From Actinomycetales bacterium (GTDB lineage: Bacteria; Actinomycetota; Actinomycetes; S36-B12): a DNA stretch of 8,644 nucleotides. Where the stretch lies: positions 1-8,644 of the forward strand of contig JAFIHP010000351.1 of assembly GCA_017849335.1 (NCBI GenBank), given 5' to 3'. The position numbers and the translations under genes were made by a program. Position 1 is the stretch's first letter; every line of letters begins with the position of its first letter. This document shows positions 1 to 6,237 of this stretch, piece after piece. Under the pieces are notes generated by a model. That model did not search any database. It saw only the letters and a program-made list of their open reading frames with translations, and was not told the DNA's origin.

Positions 1-1340
1 CAGTACAAGAGGACCCCCGCACCGGATCCGCAGAAGTCCCTCAGCAGCCGGTAGATCTCGGCCTTGCTCCCGAGGTCCACGCCGCGCGTCGGCTCCTCCA
101 GGGCCAGCAGGGCCGGGTGGATGGCCAAGGCGGCCGCGATGGCGACCTTCTGCTGGTTCCCACCGCTCAGCGACCGGATCGGCGTGTCGAGGTCCTGCGT
201 CTTCACGTAGAACGCCTCGCGGGAGTGCTGCGCCAGCTCCCGCGCCCGGCGTCGACGCACGACCCCGCTGCGCCCGGTCAGGCTGCCCACCTGGCGCAGG
301 TAGAGGTTCTCCGCGACCGAGAGGTTCGTGAACAGGCTCTCGCTGCGGTCACCGGTCACGTAGGCGACGGCGTCGTGCGTCAGCGGACCGTCCGGTCCCT
401 CGAGGACGAAGGTCCCTCGCGCGTCCTCGAACCCGGCCACGGACCGGACGAGCTCGCGACCCCCGGACCCCTCGACGCCGACGATCGCCACGATCTCGCC
501 GGACCGCAGCGACAGCTCGACGTCCGCGAAGCGCTCGCGCCGGTGCGTCCAGCCGGACAGCTCGAGAAGTCGACGGTCCGGTGCCACCCGTCCCGCACGG
601 TCGGTCTCGGCGGACCCGGCGCGGCCGACGACCAGCTCCCGGGCGATCCTCTCCTCGTCGATGTGCGGGCGGACGAGCTCGGTCCGGACCGTCCCGTCGA
701 CCACCACCACGACGCGGTCGCAGTGGGCGGCGAGCTCGGCGAGCCGGTGGCTGACGAGCAGGATGACCTTCCCCTGCGCCGCCAGCGCGTGCATCCGTTC
801 GAACAGCTCGGCCGACTCCCCTTCGGTCAGGGCCGAGTTGGGCTCGTCGAACAAGAAGACGTCGGCGCGCTTGGCCAGGGCACGGGCGATCTCCGTCCGC
901 TGCTGCAGCGCCAGCGGGAGGGATCCCACGGGGACGTCCGCGTACGGGAGGAGGCCCACCTCGGCGAGGACCTCGAGGTCGGCATCCCGCCCGCGCGGGC
1001 GCACGAGCCGCCGAGGTTCCTGGCCCACCAGCAGGTTCTCCGCGACCGTCAGGTTCGGGAACAGCTGCGGCTCCGGGTGGAGGACGGCGACCCGGTCCGC
1101 ATCCGAGGTCGGCCGCCACTCGGCCCCGTCGAGCGTGATCACCCCGCCGTCGGGGACGATCTCGCTGGCGAGCACCTTCACCAGCGTGCTCTTCCCCGCG
1201 CCGTTCGGTCCCGCGACCCCGAGGATCTCCCCGGGGCGGGCCGCGAGGTCCAGCCCAGCGAGCGCCCAGGTGTCGCCGTAGCGCTTGACGAGGCCCGAGA
1301 TCTCGATGCCCGCCGGAGCGGCGGCCGGACCCGTCATCAT
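1..1340 (-). CDS. CUT2 sugar ABC importer, two-domain ATPase (partial, C-terminus cut by window edge)
   Basis: This is the tandem ATPase of a ribose/xylose-type (RbsA/MglA/XylG-like) importer, which powers the permease from the cytoplasmic face. Reading from 1340 gives 446 codons with no stop before the edge; the family is usually about 500 residues, so roughly 50 are missing. Domain 1 has a canonical Walker A, GPNGAGKST (44-52), and Walker B FDEP (164-167), but a decayed signature, LPLALQQ, near residue 142. Domain 2 has a degenerate Walker A, GVEGSGGRE (288-296), a canonical signature LSGGNQQ (391-397) and Walker B LEEP (414-417) followed by TRGVD. One ATP site (Walker A of domain 1 with the signature of domain 2) therefore looks complete and the other does not, as is known for this family. 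The tandem start ATGATG (1340, 1337) overlaps the permease stop; GGGA at 1347-1344 fits the 1337 start slightly better. Translational coupling is likely. Confidence 0.95.
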   Translation of the reverse strand, partial: MMTGPAAAPAGIEISGLVKRYGDTWALAGLDLAARPGEILGVAGPNGAGKSTLVKVLASEIVPDGGVITLDGAEWRPTSDADRVAVLHPEPQLFPNLTVAENLLVGQEPRRLVRPRGRDADLEVLAEVGLLPYADVPVGSLPLALQQRTEIARALAKRADVFLFDEPNSALTEGESAELFERMHALAAQGKVILLVSHRLAELAAHCDRVVVVVDGTVRTELVRPHIDEERIARELVVGRAGSAETDRAGRVAPDRRLLELSGWTHRRERFADVELSLRSGEIVAIVGVEGSGGRELVRSVAGFEDARGTFVLEGPDGPLTHDAVAYVTGDRSESLFTNLSVAENLYLRQVGSLTGRSGVVRRRRARELAQHSREAFYVKTQDLDTPIRSLSGGNQQKVAIAAALAIHPALLALEEPTRGVDLGSKAEIYRLLRDFCGSGAGVLLY

Positions 1341-2386
1341 GCGTCCCGGCGCCAGCGCTGGGTGGCCTGGTCGAGGACCACGGCACCGATGGTCACGACG
1401 CCGATGAAGATCTGCTGGAGGAAGGCGCCGGCCGCCATGAGCGCCAGGCCGTTGTTCAAGATCGCCAGGAGCAGGCACCCGAGGAGGGTGCCGAGCACCG
1501 TTCCCCGACCACCGGACAGGCTCGCGCCGCCGATGACGACCGCCGCGAACGTCGGGAACAGCAGGCCCGCGCCGGAGTCGGGCTGCACCGAGCCGATGAA
1601 GGCGAACACCAAGATGGCGGCGACGGCCGCCGACATCGCGCAGATGACGAAGGACCAGATCTTGTAGCGCCGCACCGGGATGCGCGCGAACTGGGCGGCG
1701 ATCGGGTTCCCGCCGATCGCCTTGAGCCGGAACCCGAACAGCGACTTGCTGATGAGGTACCAGAAGCCCAGGGCGATGACCACCATCCACACCGCGCCCA
1801 TGGGCAGCCCGAGCGGGAGGTCCTGGTTGCTCAGTCCGCGGAAGAACGCGACCTGCTCCTCGTTCATCGTGCGGCCCGGTCCGGGCTGCATGGGCGAGAA
1901 CGTCGCCGATCCGCTCACCAGCAGCGTGAAGCCGAACACGAGCGTGCTCGCCCCGAGGGTGGCGATGAAGGAGGGGATCTTCGTGACCGTCGTGAAGAAC
2001 CCGTTGAACAGCCCGACGAGGATCGCGGACGCGAGGGCGAGGCCGATGGCCATGCCGATGCTCCAGCCCCAGCTGATCCACGCGACTGCGGTGATCATGC
2101 CGCTGAAGCCGTACACGGCGCCGAAGGACAGGTCGATCTCGCCGACGATGAGCACGACCGTGAGACCCAGGCCGACGATCGCGAGAGTGCTCATGTACCG
2201 GAGGAGGCCCAGCAGGTTCTCCGGCTGCAGGAACCTGCCGTCGGAGGCGATCGCGAAGATGGCCATGACGAGGACGATCGTCCCCACCAGGCCGGCGGTC
2301 CGGCCGAACTCCTGGAGGAGCCGTCGCCGGCCCTCCCCCGCCTGTGCCGCCGGCACGCTGCCGGACTGGACCTGCTCGACCGCCAC
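1337..2386 (-). CDS. CUT2 sugar ABC importer, inner-membrane permease (RbsC-like)
   Basis: This is the membrane subunit of the importer, family BPD_transp_2. From the GTG at 2386 it is 349 residues, normal for the family. After a polar N-terminus of about 30 residues it has a series of hydrophobic helices (for example 31-48, 66-82, 111-127, 199-213, 244-266, 297-317, 324-339). Family landmarks are GEIDLSFGA (82-90), the EAA-like cytoplasmic loop around AIGGNPIAAQFARIPV (223-238), which contacts the ATPase, and SGGRGTVLGT (291-300). I chose the GTG start because AAGGAGG (2398-2392) sits 5 bases upstream. The longer in-frame start at 2443 lies inside a strong hairpin and has no ribosome site. 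It is the second gene of the operon, 96 bases after the binding-protein gene, and its stop overlaps the ATPase start. It is likely to form a homodimer by family precedent. The sugar cannot be predicted from this subunit. Confidence 0.95.
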   Translation of the reverse strand: MAVEQVQSGSVPAAQAGEGRRRLLQEFGRTAGLVGTIVLVMAIFAIASDGRFLQPENLLGLLRYMSTLAIVGLGLTVVLIVGEIDLSFGAVYGFSGMITAVAWISWGWSIGMAIGLALASAILVGLFNGFFTTVTKIPSFIATLGASTLVFGFTLLVSGSATFSPMQPGPGRTMNEEQVAFFRGLSNQDLPLGLPMGAVWMVVIALGFWYLISKSLFGFRLKAIGGNPIAAQFARIPVRRYKIWSFVICAMSAAVAAILVFAFIGSVQPDSGAGLLFPTFAAVVIGGASLSGGRGTVLGTLLGCLLLAILNNGLALMAAGAFLQQIFIGVVTIGAVVLDQATQRWRRDA

Positions 2387-2427
2387 GGACCCCTCCTTGA
2401 CCTGGGACTTGACCACGATTCGTGCCC

Positions 2428-2452
2428 GGGGCCGGCGTGGCACGCCGGCCCC
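2428..2452 (-). promoter_or_regulatory. Intercistronic hairpin between binding-protein and permease genes
   Basis: Two 12-base arms, GGGGCCGGCGTG and CACGCCGGCCCC, flank a single central base, giving a very stable GC stem with a tiny loop on the transcript. It lies 31 bases after the binding-protein stop and about 40 bases before the permease GTG. No T-run follows, so a Rho-independent terminator is unlikely; partial termination or protection of the upstream message, which would raise binding-protein output over permease, is the usual role of such stems. Confidence 0.7.
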
Positions 2453-2482
2453 GAGCCTCGTTGCATGTCGAACGTTGACGCC

Positions 2483-3721
2483 CTACTTCATGATCGCGTC
2501 GAGCTCCTTGCGCGCCTCGGCAACGTTGGCCTTGGTCACGGGGACGAGCTCCTGCGTGTTGGGCATGACGAGCCCGTCCTTGAGGTACGTGGCGCAGGCG
2601 AGCGCCCCGTAGCCGGCCTGCTGCGACCAGGCCTGGTCGAGCGCCGCCACCTGGATGTCGTCCTCGATCCCCTGGAACTGGCCCTCGCTGAGGTTCCAGC
2701 CGATCGAGAACACCTCGCCCTTGCGTCCGCTGTCGGTGATCGCCCGGTCGAGGTGCTCCGCGCCGATGTCGACGTTCTCGATGAACTGGACGTCGGGGTT
2801 ACCGGTGAGGAAGGCCTTGTACGTGTCGTACGTCTTGGCCGGGTCGTACGAGGTGACGATCGCGTCGGAAGCGCTGTTCACGAAGCTGGAGCCCGGCACG
2901 AGCGCGGTGATCCCGTCGATGAAGCCCTTCATCCGGCCCTGCGCCCAGGACGCCGACGGGTCGCCGCCGGACACGGCGAAGACCTTGAGGTCCTTCCCGT
3001 TCTCCTTCATCCAGTCAGCGACGATCTGAGCCGCCTGCTTGCCCTCGTCGTACGAGACCTGCGTGAAGTTCGCGAACTCGTTCGCGTTGGACGTGACGCC
3101 GACCGTGAAGACCGGGATCCCCTGGCTCATCGCCTTGTTGGTGATATCGGTCATGCTGACGTCGTCGAGCGGCTGGATCGACAGGCAGTCGATCTGCCCG
3201 GTGTTGAGCAGCGCCTCGATCCCGGCCAGCTGCGCCTGCACGTCCTGGCCCGGCGTCGAGGGTGAAACGTCCGCACCGTTCATCGGCAGGATCGAGTTCG
3301 CGACCGGGAGGGTGTCCGCGTATCCGATCCCGTACTGCTGACCGAACAGCGGGATGCTCTTGGAGCCGTAGGAGATCACGTAGTTAATCGGCTCGCCCTT
3401 GGCGATCTTCTCGGCCGTCTCCGGCTTGAGCGTGAACGTGCTGCCGTCCTTCAGCGTCGCCGGTGCGGGTGCCGCGGCGAGGAGCGAGGCGGAGAGCTGG
3501 GTGTAGCCCATCTCGTCCAGCTCCGCCGCCTGGGCGCTGAAGTCGCCTCCGGCGCTCGCGGCGGCGCTGGACGCCGGTGCCGCAGCCGACGAGGCCGGGG
3601 CGGCGGCGGTCGTCTCCGCCGGGCTCGTCGACTCCGTCGTAGAGCCGGCGGAGCAGGCCGCGAGGGCCACCGAGGCCCCAGCGACAAGTACTGCGTATCG
3701 CTTCATGGTCGACACTCGCAT
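2483..3721 (-). CDS. CUT2 sugar ABC importer, lipoprotein substrate-binding protein
   Basis: This is the extracytoplasmic receptor that delivers substrate to the permease (Peripla_BP_4 type). From the ATG at 3721 it is 412 residues. It has a basic start, a hydrophobic stretch and the lipobox LAAC with C23, so it should be lipid-anchored on the outer face of the membrane. Residues 24-59 are a low-complexity Ser/Thr/Ala linker with the unit APASSAA twice. The mature domain includes GQDVQAQLAGIEALLNTGQ and IDCLSIQPLDDVSMT, the usual place where such proteins hold ligand-binding and hinge residues. The total exceeds typical family members (about 310-350), partly through the linker and a segment of about 50 residues after it. 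GAGG (3730-3727) is 5 bases before ATG 3721; an ATG at 3706 (MKRYAVLV) is an alternative that keeps the signal peptide. It is the first gene of the operon, with a LacI-type operator on its promoter. The ligand is unknown. Confidence 0.94.
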   Translation of the reverse strand: MRVSTMKRYAVLVAGASVALAACSAGSTTESTSPAETTAAAPASSAAAPASSAAASAGGDFSAQAAELDEMGYTQLSASLLAAAPAPATLKDGSTFTLKPETAEKIAKGEPINYVISYGSKSIPLFGQQYGIGYADTLPVANSILPMNGADVSPSTPGQDVQAQLAGIEALLNTGQIDCLSIQPLDDVSMTDITNKAMSQGIPVFTVGVTSNANEFANFTQVSYDEGKQAAQIVADWMKENGKDLKVFAVSGGDPSASWAQGRMKGFIDGITALVPGSSFVNSASDAIVTSYDPAKTYDTYKAFLTGNPDVQFIENVDIGAEHLDRAITDSGRKGEVFSIGWNLSEGQFQGIEDDIQVAALDQAWSQQAGYGALACATYLKDGLVMPNTQELVPVTKANVAEARKELDAIMK

Positions 3722-3746
3722 CACGTCCTCGGGTTGGAACTGTTTC

Positions 3747-3760
3747 TGGAAACGTATTCA
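3747..3760 (+). promoter_or_regulatory. LacI-type operator O1 (importer operon)
   Basis: TGGAAACGTATTCA is an imperfect palindrome centred on CG (left half TGGAAAC, right half reverse TGAATAC, 5 of 7 matching), as expected for a LacI-family site. It overlaps the -10 hexamer of the importer promoter and lies 26 bases before the start codon of the binding protein. It is the most divergent of the four copies in the window in its right half. Confidence 0.65.
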
Positions 3761-3779
3761 GTGACCCGGGTCACGTCAA
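3751..3779 (-). promoter_or_regulatory. Promoter of the ABC importer operon
   Basis: On the minus strand TTGACG (3779-3774) is followed after exactly 17 bases by TACGTT (3756-3751), a good -35/-10 pair. Transcription would start near 3744, giving a leader of about 20 bases that holds the GAGG ribosome site. The -10 hexamer lies inside a LacI-type operator, and the whole spacer region is occupied by a perfect palindrome, so the promoter looks tightly repressible. Confidence 0.6.
3761..3774. promoter_or_regulatory. Perfect 14-base palindrome in the importer promoter spacer
   Basis: GTGACCCGGGTCAC is its own reverse complement. It has the GTGA-N6-TCAC layout of CRP/GlxR-type cAMP-receptor sites and directly abuts operator O1. 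It lies between the -35 and -10 elements, where a bound CRP-like protein would block rather than activate this promoter; a different dimeric regulator could also use it. That a protein binds here is inferred. Confidence 0.45.
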
Positions 3780-3797
3780 CGCTTCTGGCGAGACGGG

Positions 3798-3815
3798 GAT
3801 AACGATTCGATAACG
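3798..3815 (+). repeat. GATAACG direct repeat, 11-base spacing
   Basis: GATAACG occurs at 3798-3804 and again at 3809-3815, so the copies repeat on nearly the same face of the helix. The CG of the first copy (3803/3804) is almost exactly midway between the centres of operators O1 and O2 (50 and 51 bases). The first copy resembles half of the LacI operator (AACGAT), but the match is weak. Confidence 0.4.
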
Positions 3816-3847
3816 CTCCGGACGCCGTCGGGGCTGCATGTCGTTTC

Positions 3848-3861
3848 TGGTATCGTTTCCC
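3848..3861 (-). promoter_or_regulatory. LacI-type operator O2 (CoA-transferase/LacI transcript)
   Basis: Read on the minus strand this is GGGAAACGATACCA, CG-centred, sharing the 12-base core GGAAACGATACC with operator O4 over 3.5 kb away. It contains TATCGT (3851-3856), the best -10 candidate for the CoA-transferase gene, though no convincing -35 lies 16-18 bases upstream. It ends 23 bases before the CoA-transferase start codon. Confidence 0.7.
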
Positions 3862-3884
3862 GTCCCCAGCCGACGGAGCTCCCC

Positions 3885-5117
3885 ATGCCACGGATCCTCG
3901 ATGACGTCCGGATCATCTCCTTCGAGCAGTACGGCGCCGGGCCGTTCGCCACCTTGCACCTGGCGGAGCTCGGCGCGGAGGTGATCAAGGTCGAGCAGTG
4001 GCCGGAGGGGGACGTCGGTCGGCATGTCCCGCCGTACCGGCGGGACGGCGACAGCCTCTTCTTCCAGTCGTTGAACCGCAGCAAGCGCAGCATCTGCCTG
4101 GACCTGCGGCGGGCGGAGGGCCGGGCGGTCTTCGAGGACCTCGTGCGGGAGAGCGACGCGGTGTTCTCGAACCTGCGCGGCGACGTCCCCGGACGGCTCG
4201 GGATCACGTACGCGGACCTGGCACCGCTCAACCCGGCGATCGTGTGCTGCTCGCTCTCGGGATACGGAATGACGGGGCCCCGGTCCGACCAGCCCGGGTT
4301 CGACTACATGGTCCAGGGCATCGCCGGGTGGATGAGCATCACCGGCGAGCCGGACGGCCCACCCTCGAAGACCGGCCTGTCGGCGGTGGACTTCGCCAGC
4401 GGCTATGCCTCCGCCCTCGCCCTCATGTCCGGGCTGCATGCCGCTCGACGCGACGGGACCGGCTGCGACTGCGACATCTCCCTCCTGGAGACCGCTCTGT
4501 CGATGCTGAACTACCTGGTCACCTGGGCCGGGACGGAGGGGTTCGTCCCGGGGCGGGTCGAGCGATCGGGGCATCCCACCCTCGTCCCGTTCCAGAACTT
4601 CCGCACGAGCGACGGCTGGATCGTCGCCGGCGGGTCGAAGGAGAAGTTCTGGGTCCGTCTCGCCCAGGCCCTCGGACGTCGGGACCTGCTCGAGGACGAG
4701 CGGTTCGCGACCTTCGAGACGCGGCTCATGCACAAGGAGGTCCTGGTCGCCGAGCTCGATGCCACCTTCGCCCAGGACACCACGGCGCACTGGCTGTCTG
4801 TGCTCGAGGCGGCCGGCGTCCCGTGCGCCCCGGTCAACTCCGTCGGGCAGGCCCTCGACGACCCGCAGGTCGTCGCGCGGGAGGCCGTGTTCGGCCTGCC
4901 CCACCCCGAGTGGGGCGACGTCGTGCACGCCGCGAGCCCGATGCGCGTCGGCGAGCAGCCGCACGTGCGCCGTCCGGCACCCGCCCTCGGCGACGACACC
5001 CGGAGCGTCCTGGTCGACGAGCTCGGATACGCACCGGAGCGCGCGGCTGACCTCGCGCGTGCCGGCGTGGTCGCGGGACGGGGACTCCCGGAGGCGGAGC
5101 GCACCCCGGCGGGCTGA
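3885..5117 (+). CDS. Class III CoA-transferase (CaiB/BaiF family)
   Basis: This is a cytoplasmic enzyme that moves CoA between an acyl-CoA donor and a free carboxylic acid through an aspartyl-CoA anhydride (family mechanism from formyl-CoA transferase). It is 410 residues, full family length. The N-terminal block ILDDVRIISFEQYGAGPF (4-21) with AELGAEVIKVE (27-37) is typical. SGYGMTGP (125-132) precedes the region with the expected catalytic aspartate, D169, in SAVDFASGY, the same number as in formyl-CoA transferase. A glycine-containing loop GGSKEKFW (249-256) follows HPTLVPFQNF, and ALDDPQV (323-329) is a family landmark. The start is supported by GGAG (3875-3878), 6 bases upstream. It diverges from the importer operon and probably forms a transcript with the LacI gene 76 bases downstream. 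An operator overlaps its presumed -10. Acid and CoA donor cannot be told from sequence; racemase members of the superfamily (alpha-methylacyl-CoA racemase) are the main alternative. Confidence 0.93.
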   Translation: MPRILDDVRIISFEQYGAGPFATLHLAELGAEVIKVEQWPEGDVGRHVPPYRRDGDSLFFQSLNRSKRSICLDLRRAEGRAVFEDLVRESDAVFSNLRGDVPGRLGITYADLAPLNPAIVCCSLSGYGMTGPRSDQPGFDYMVQGIAGWMSITGEPDGPPSKTGLSAVDFASGYASALALMSGLHAARRDGTGCDCDISLLETALSMLNYLVTWAGTEGFVPGRVERSGHPTLVPFQNFRTSDGWIVAGGSKEKFWVRLAQALGRRDLLEDERFATFETRLMHKEVLVAELDATFAQDTTAHWLSVLEAAGVPCAPVNSVGQALDDPQVVAREAVFGLPHPEWGDVVHAASPMRVGEQPHVRRPAPALGDDTRSVLVDELGYAPERAADLARAGVVAGRGLPEAERTPAG

Positions 5118-5140
5118 CGGGGGGCGCGGTGGGAACCACG

Positions 5141-5146
5141 TAGACT
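5141..5146 (+). promoter_or_regulatory. Possible -10 element of an internal LacI promoter
   Basis: TAGACT in the 76-base gap between the CoA-transferase and LacI genes fits the actinobacterial -10 pattern TANNNT and would give a leader of about 40 bases. No -35 hexamer is found at the right distance, and no operator copy is near, so the regulator may have some unregulated expression of its own. This is a weak call. Confidence 0.3.
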
Positions 5147-5193
5147 CGGACGGCCCGGTTCGCCGGGATCCTCCCGGACACGAGGCAGGCCCC

Positions 5194-6234
5194 ATGCGCG
5201 AGACCCGGCCGGTCACCATCCACGACGTGGCCCGCCACGCCGGCGTCGCCGTCTCCTCGGTCTCACGAGCCCTCAGCGACCATCCGGACGTGAGCGCCTC
5301 GATGCGCGCGAAGGTCCGTGCCGCTGCCGACGAGCTCGGCTACGCCCCGGACCTGATCGCGCGCAGCATGCGCAGCGGGACCACGGGTGGCGTCGGCCTC
5401 GTCGTCCGCGACTATGCGACCCCGTTCTTCGGCGAGGTCATCCGCGGCATCGACGAGGTCATGTCGGACGCCGGCTACACCCTCATCGTAACCAGCAGCG
5501 GACGGGACGCCGCGCACGAGTCCAAGGTCATCGGCACGCTGCGCCAGCGTCGGGTCGAGGCGTTGATGCTCGCCACGGTCTCGGACCGAGACCCGGCCAC
5601 CCGCAAGGCGCTCGCCGCCTACGACCGCCCGCTCCTCCTCCTCGACCGGCAGTTCCCGCGGCTGTCGGTCCCGCGCATCCTGTTCGACCACGCGAGCGGG
5701 GTTCGCGACGCGACGGCGGACCTGCTGGCCAAGGGCCACCGCCGCATCGCCTTCGTCACCGGGACGCCCGACGTCCGCCCGACGCGCGAGCGGCTGCGCG
5801 GGTTCGTGGCGGCCTACCGCGACGCCGGTCTCGACGAGGCCGAGGCGGTCCAGGCGAGCGAGGTGTTCTCGGCCGCGGTCGCGCACGACACGTCCGCTCG
5901 GCTCCTGGGGCAGCCCGCACGCCTGCGACCGACGGCCGTCATCACCGGCGGCATGCAGGCGACGAGCGGCGTGCTGGAGGCGATGAGCGACCTCGGTCTA
6001 CGGCCGGGGGACGACGTCTCCCTGGTCTGCTGCGACGACCTGCCGTGGCTGCGGGTCATGCGACCCCGGGTCAGTGCCGTGTCGCGGGACGCGTCGGGAT
6101 TCGGCCGGGCCGCGGCCGAACAGGTCCTGCGGCTGGTTCGCGGGGATAAGCCGGCCGACGTCGTGCTGCCCACGGTGTACGAGCCTCGCGAGACGACCCG
6201 GCCGGCCCCGCGACGGGCGGCGCCCCGGTCCTGA
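5194..6234 (+). CDS. LacI-family transcriptional regulator
   Basis: This is the probable repressor of the locus, 346 residues. The helix-turn-helix VTIHDVARHAGVAVSSVSRA (7-26) is followed by ELGYAP (47-52) and the hinge helix ARSMRSG (56-62), where M59 takes the place of the leucine that LacI proteins insert into the minor groove of a CG-centred operator. The effector domain begins near GVGLVV (66-71) with the family pattern TPFFGEVIRGIDEV and ends with an atypical CCDDLPWLRVMRP segment before the last helix. I chose ATG 5194 because the helix-turn-helix starts directly after it and GAGG (5182-5185) lies 8 bases upstream; the open frame back to 4759 lies inside the CoA-transferase gene. Four copies of a CG-centred LacI-type palindrome occur in the two divergent promoter regions on either side, so these genes are its likely targets. 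The inducer is probably the imported substrate or a breakdown product. Its stop is 3 bases from the stop of the converging oxidoreductase gene. Confidence 0.96.
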   Translation: MRETRPVTIHDVARHAGVAVSSVSRALSDHPDVSASMRAKVRAAADELGYAPDLIARSMRSGTTGGVGLVVRDYATPFFGEVIRGIDEVMSDAGYTLIVTSSGRDAAHESKVIGTLRQRRVEALMLATVSDRDPATRKALAAYDRPLLLLDRQFPRLSVPRILFDHASGVRDATADLLAKGHRRIAFVTGTPDVRPTRERLRGFVAAYRDAGLDEAEAVQASEVFSAAVAHDTSARLLGQPARLRPTAVITGGMQATSGVLEAMSDLGLRPGDDVSLVCCDDLPWLRVMRPRVSAVSRDASGFGRAAAEQVLRLVRGDKPADVVLPTVYEPRETTRPAPRRAAPRS

Positions 6235-6237
6235 CGG

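Noticed and set aside
349..1386. Minus-strand open frame of 345 codons
   Set aside because: It is the wrong frame over the ATPase; the frame starting at 1340 has the Walker motifs and runs open to the window edge.
117..1667. Plus-strand open frame of 516 codons
   Set aside because: It is antisense to the ATPase and permease genes, has a Arg/Pro/Asp-rich low-similarity composition, and arises from GC-biased third positions of the real genes.
2428..2452. Rho-independent terminator after the binding-protein gene
   Set aside because: The stem is strong, but no T-run follows on the minus strand and the permease clearly belongs to the same operon, so it is recorded as an intercistronic hairpin.
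4759..5193. 145-codon N-terminal extension of the LacI gene
   Set aside because: It overlaps the CoA-transferase coding region in another frame, and the helix-turn-helix of LacI proteins normally begins at the N-terminus, as it does from ATG 5194.
3771..5219. Minus-strand open frame of 482 codons
   Set aside because: It is antisense to the CoA-transferase, which has clear family motifs and a ribosome site; the antisense product resembles nothing recognisable.
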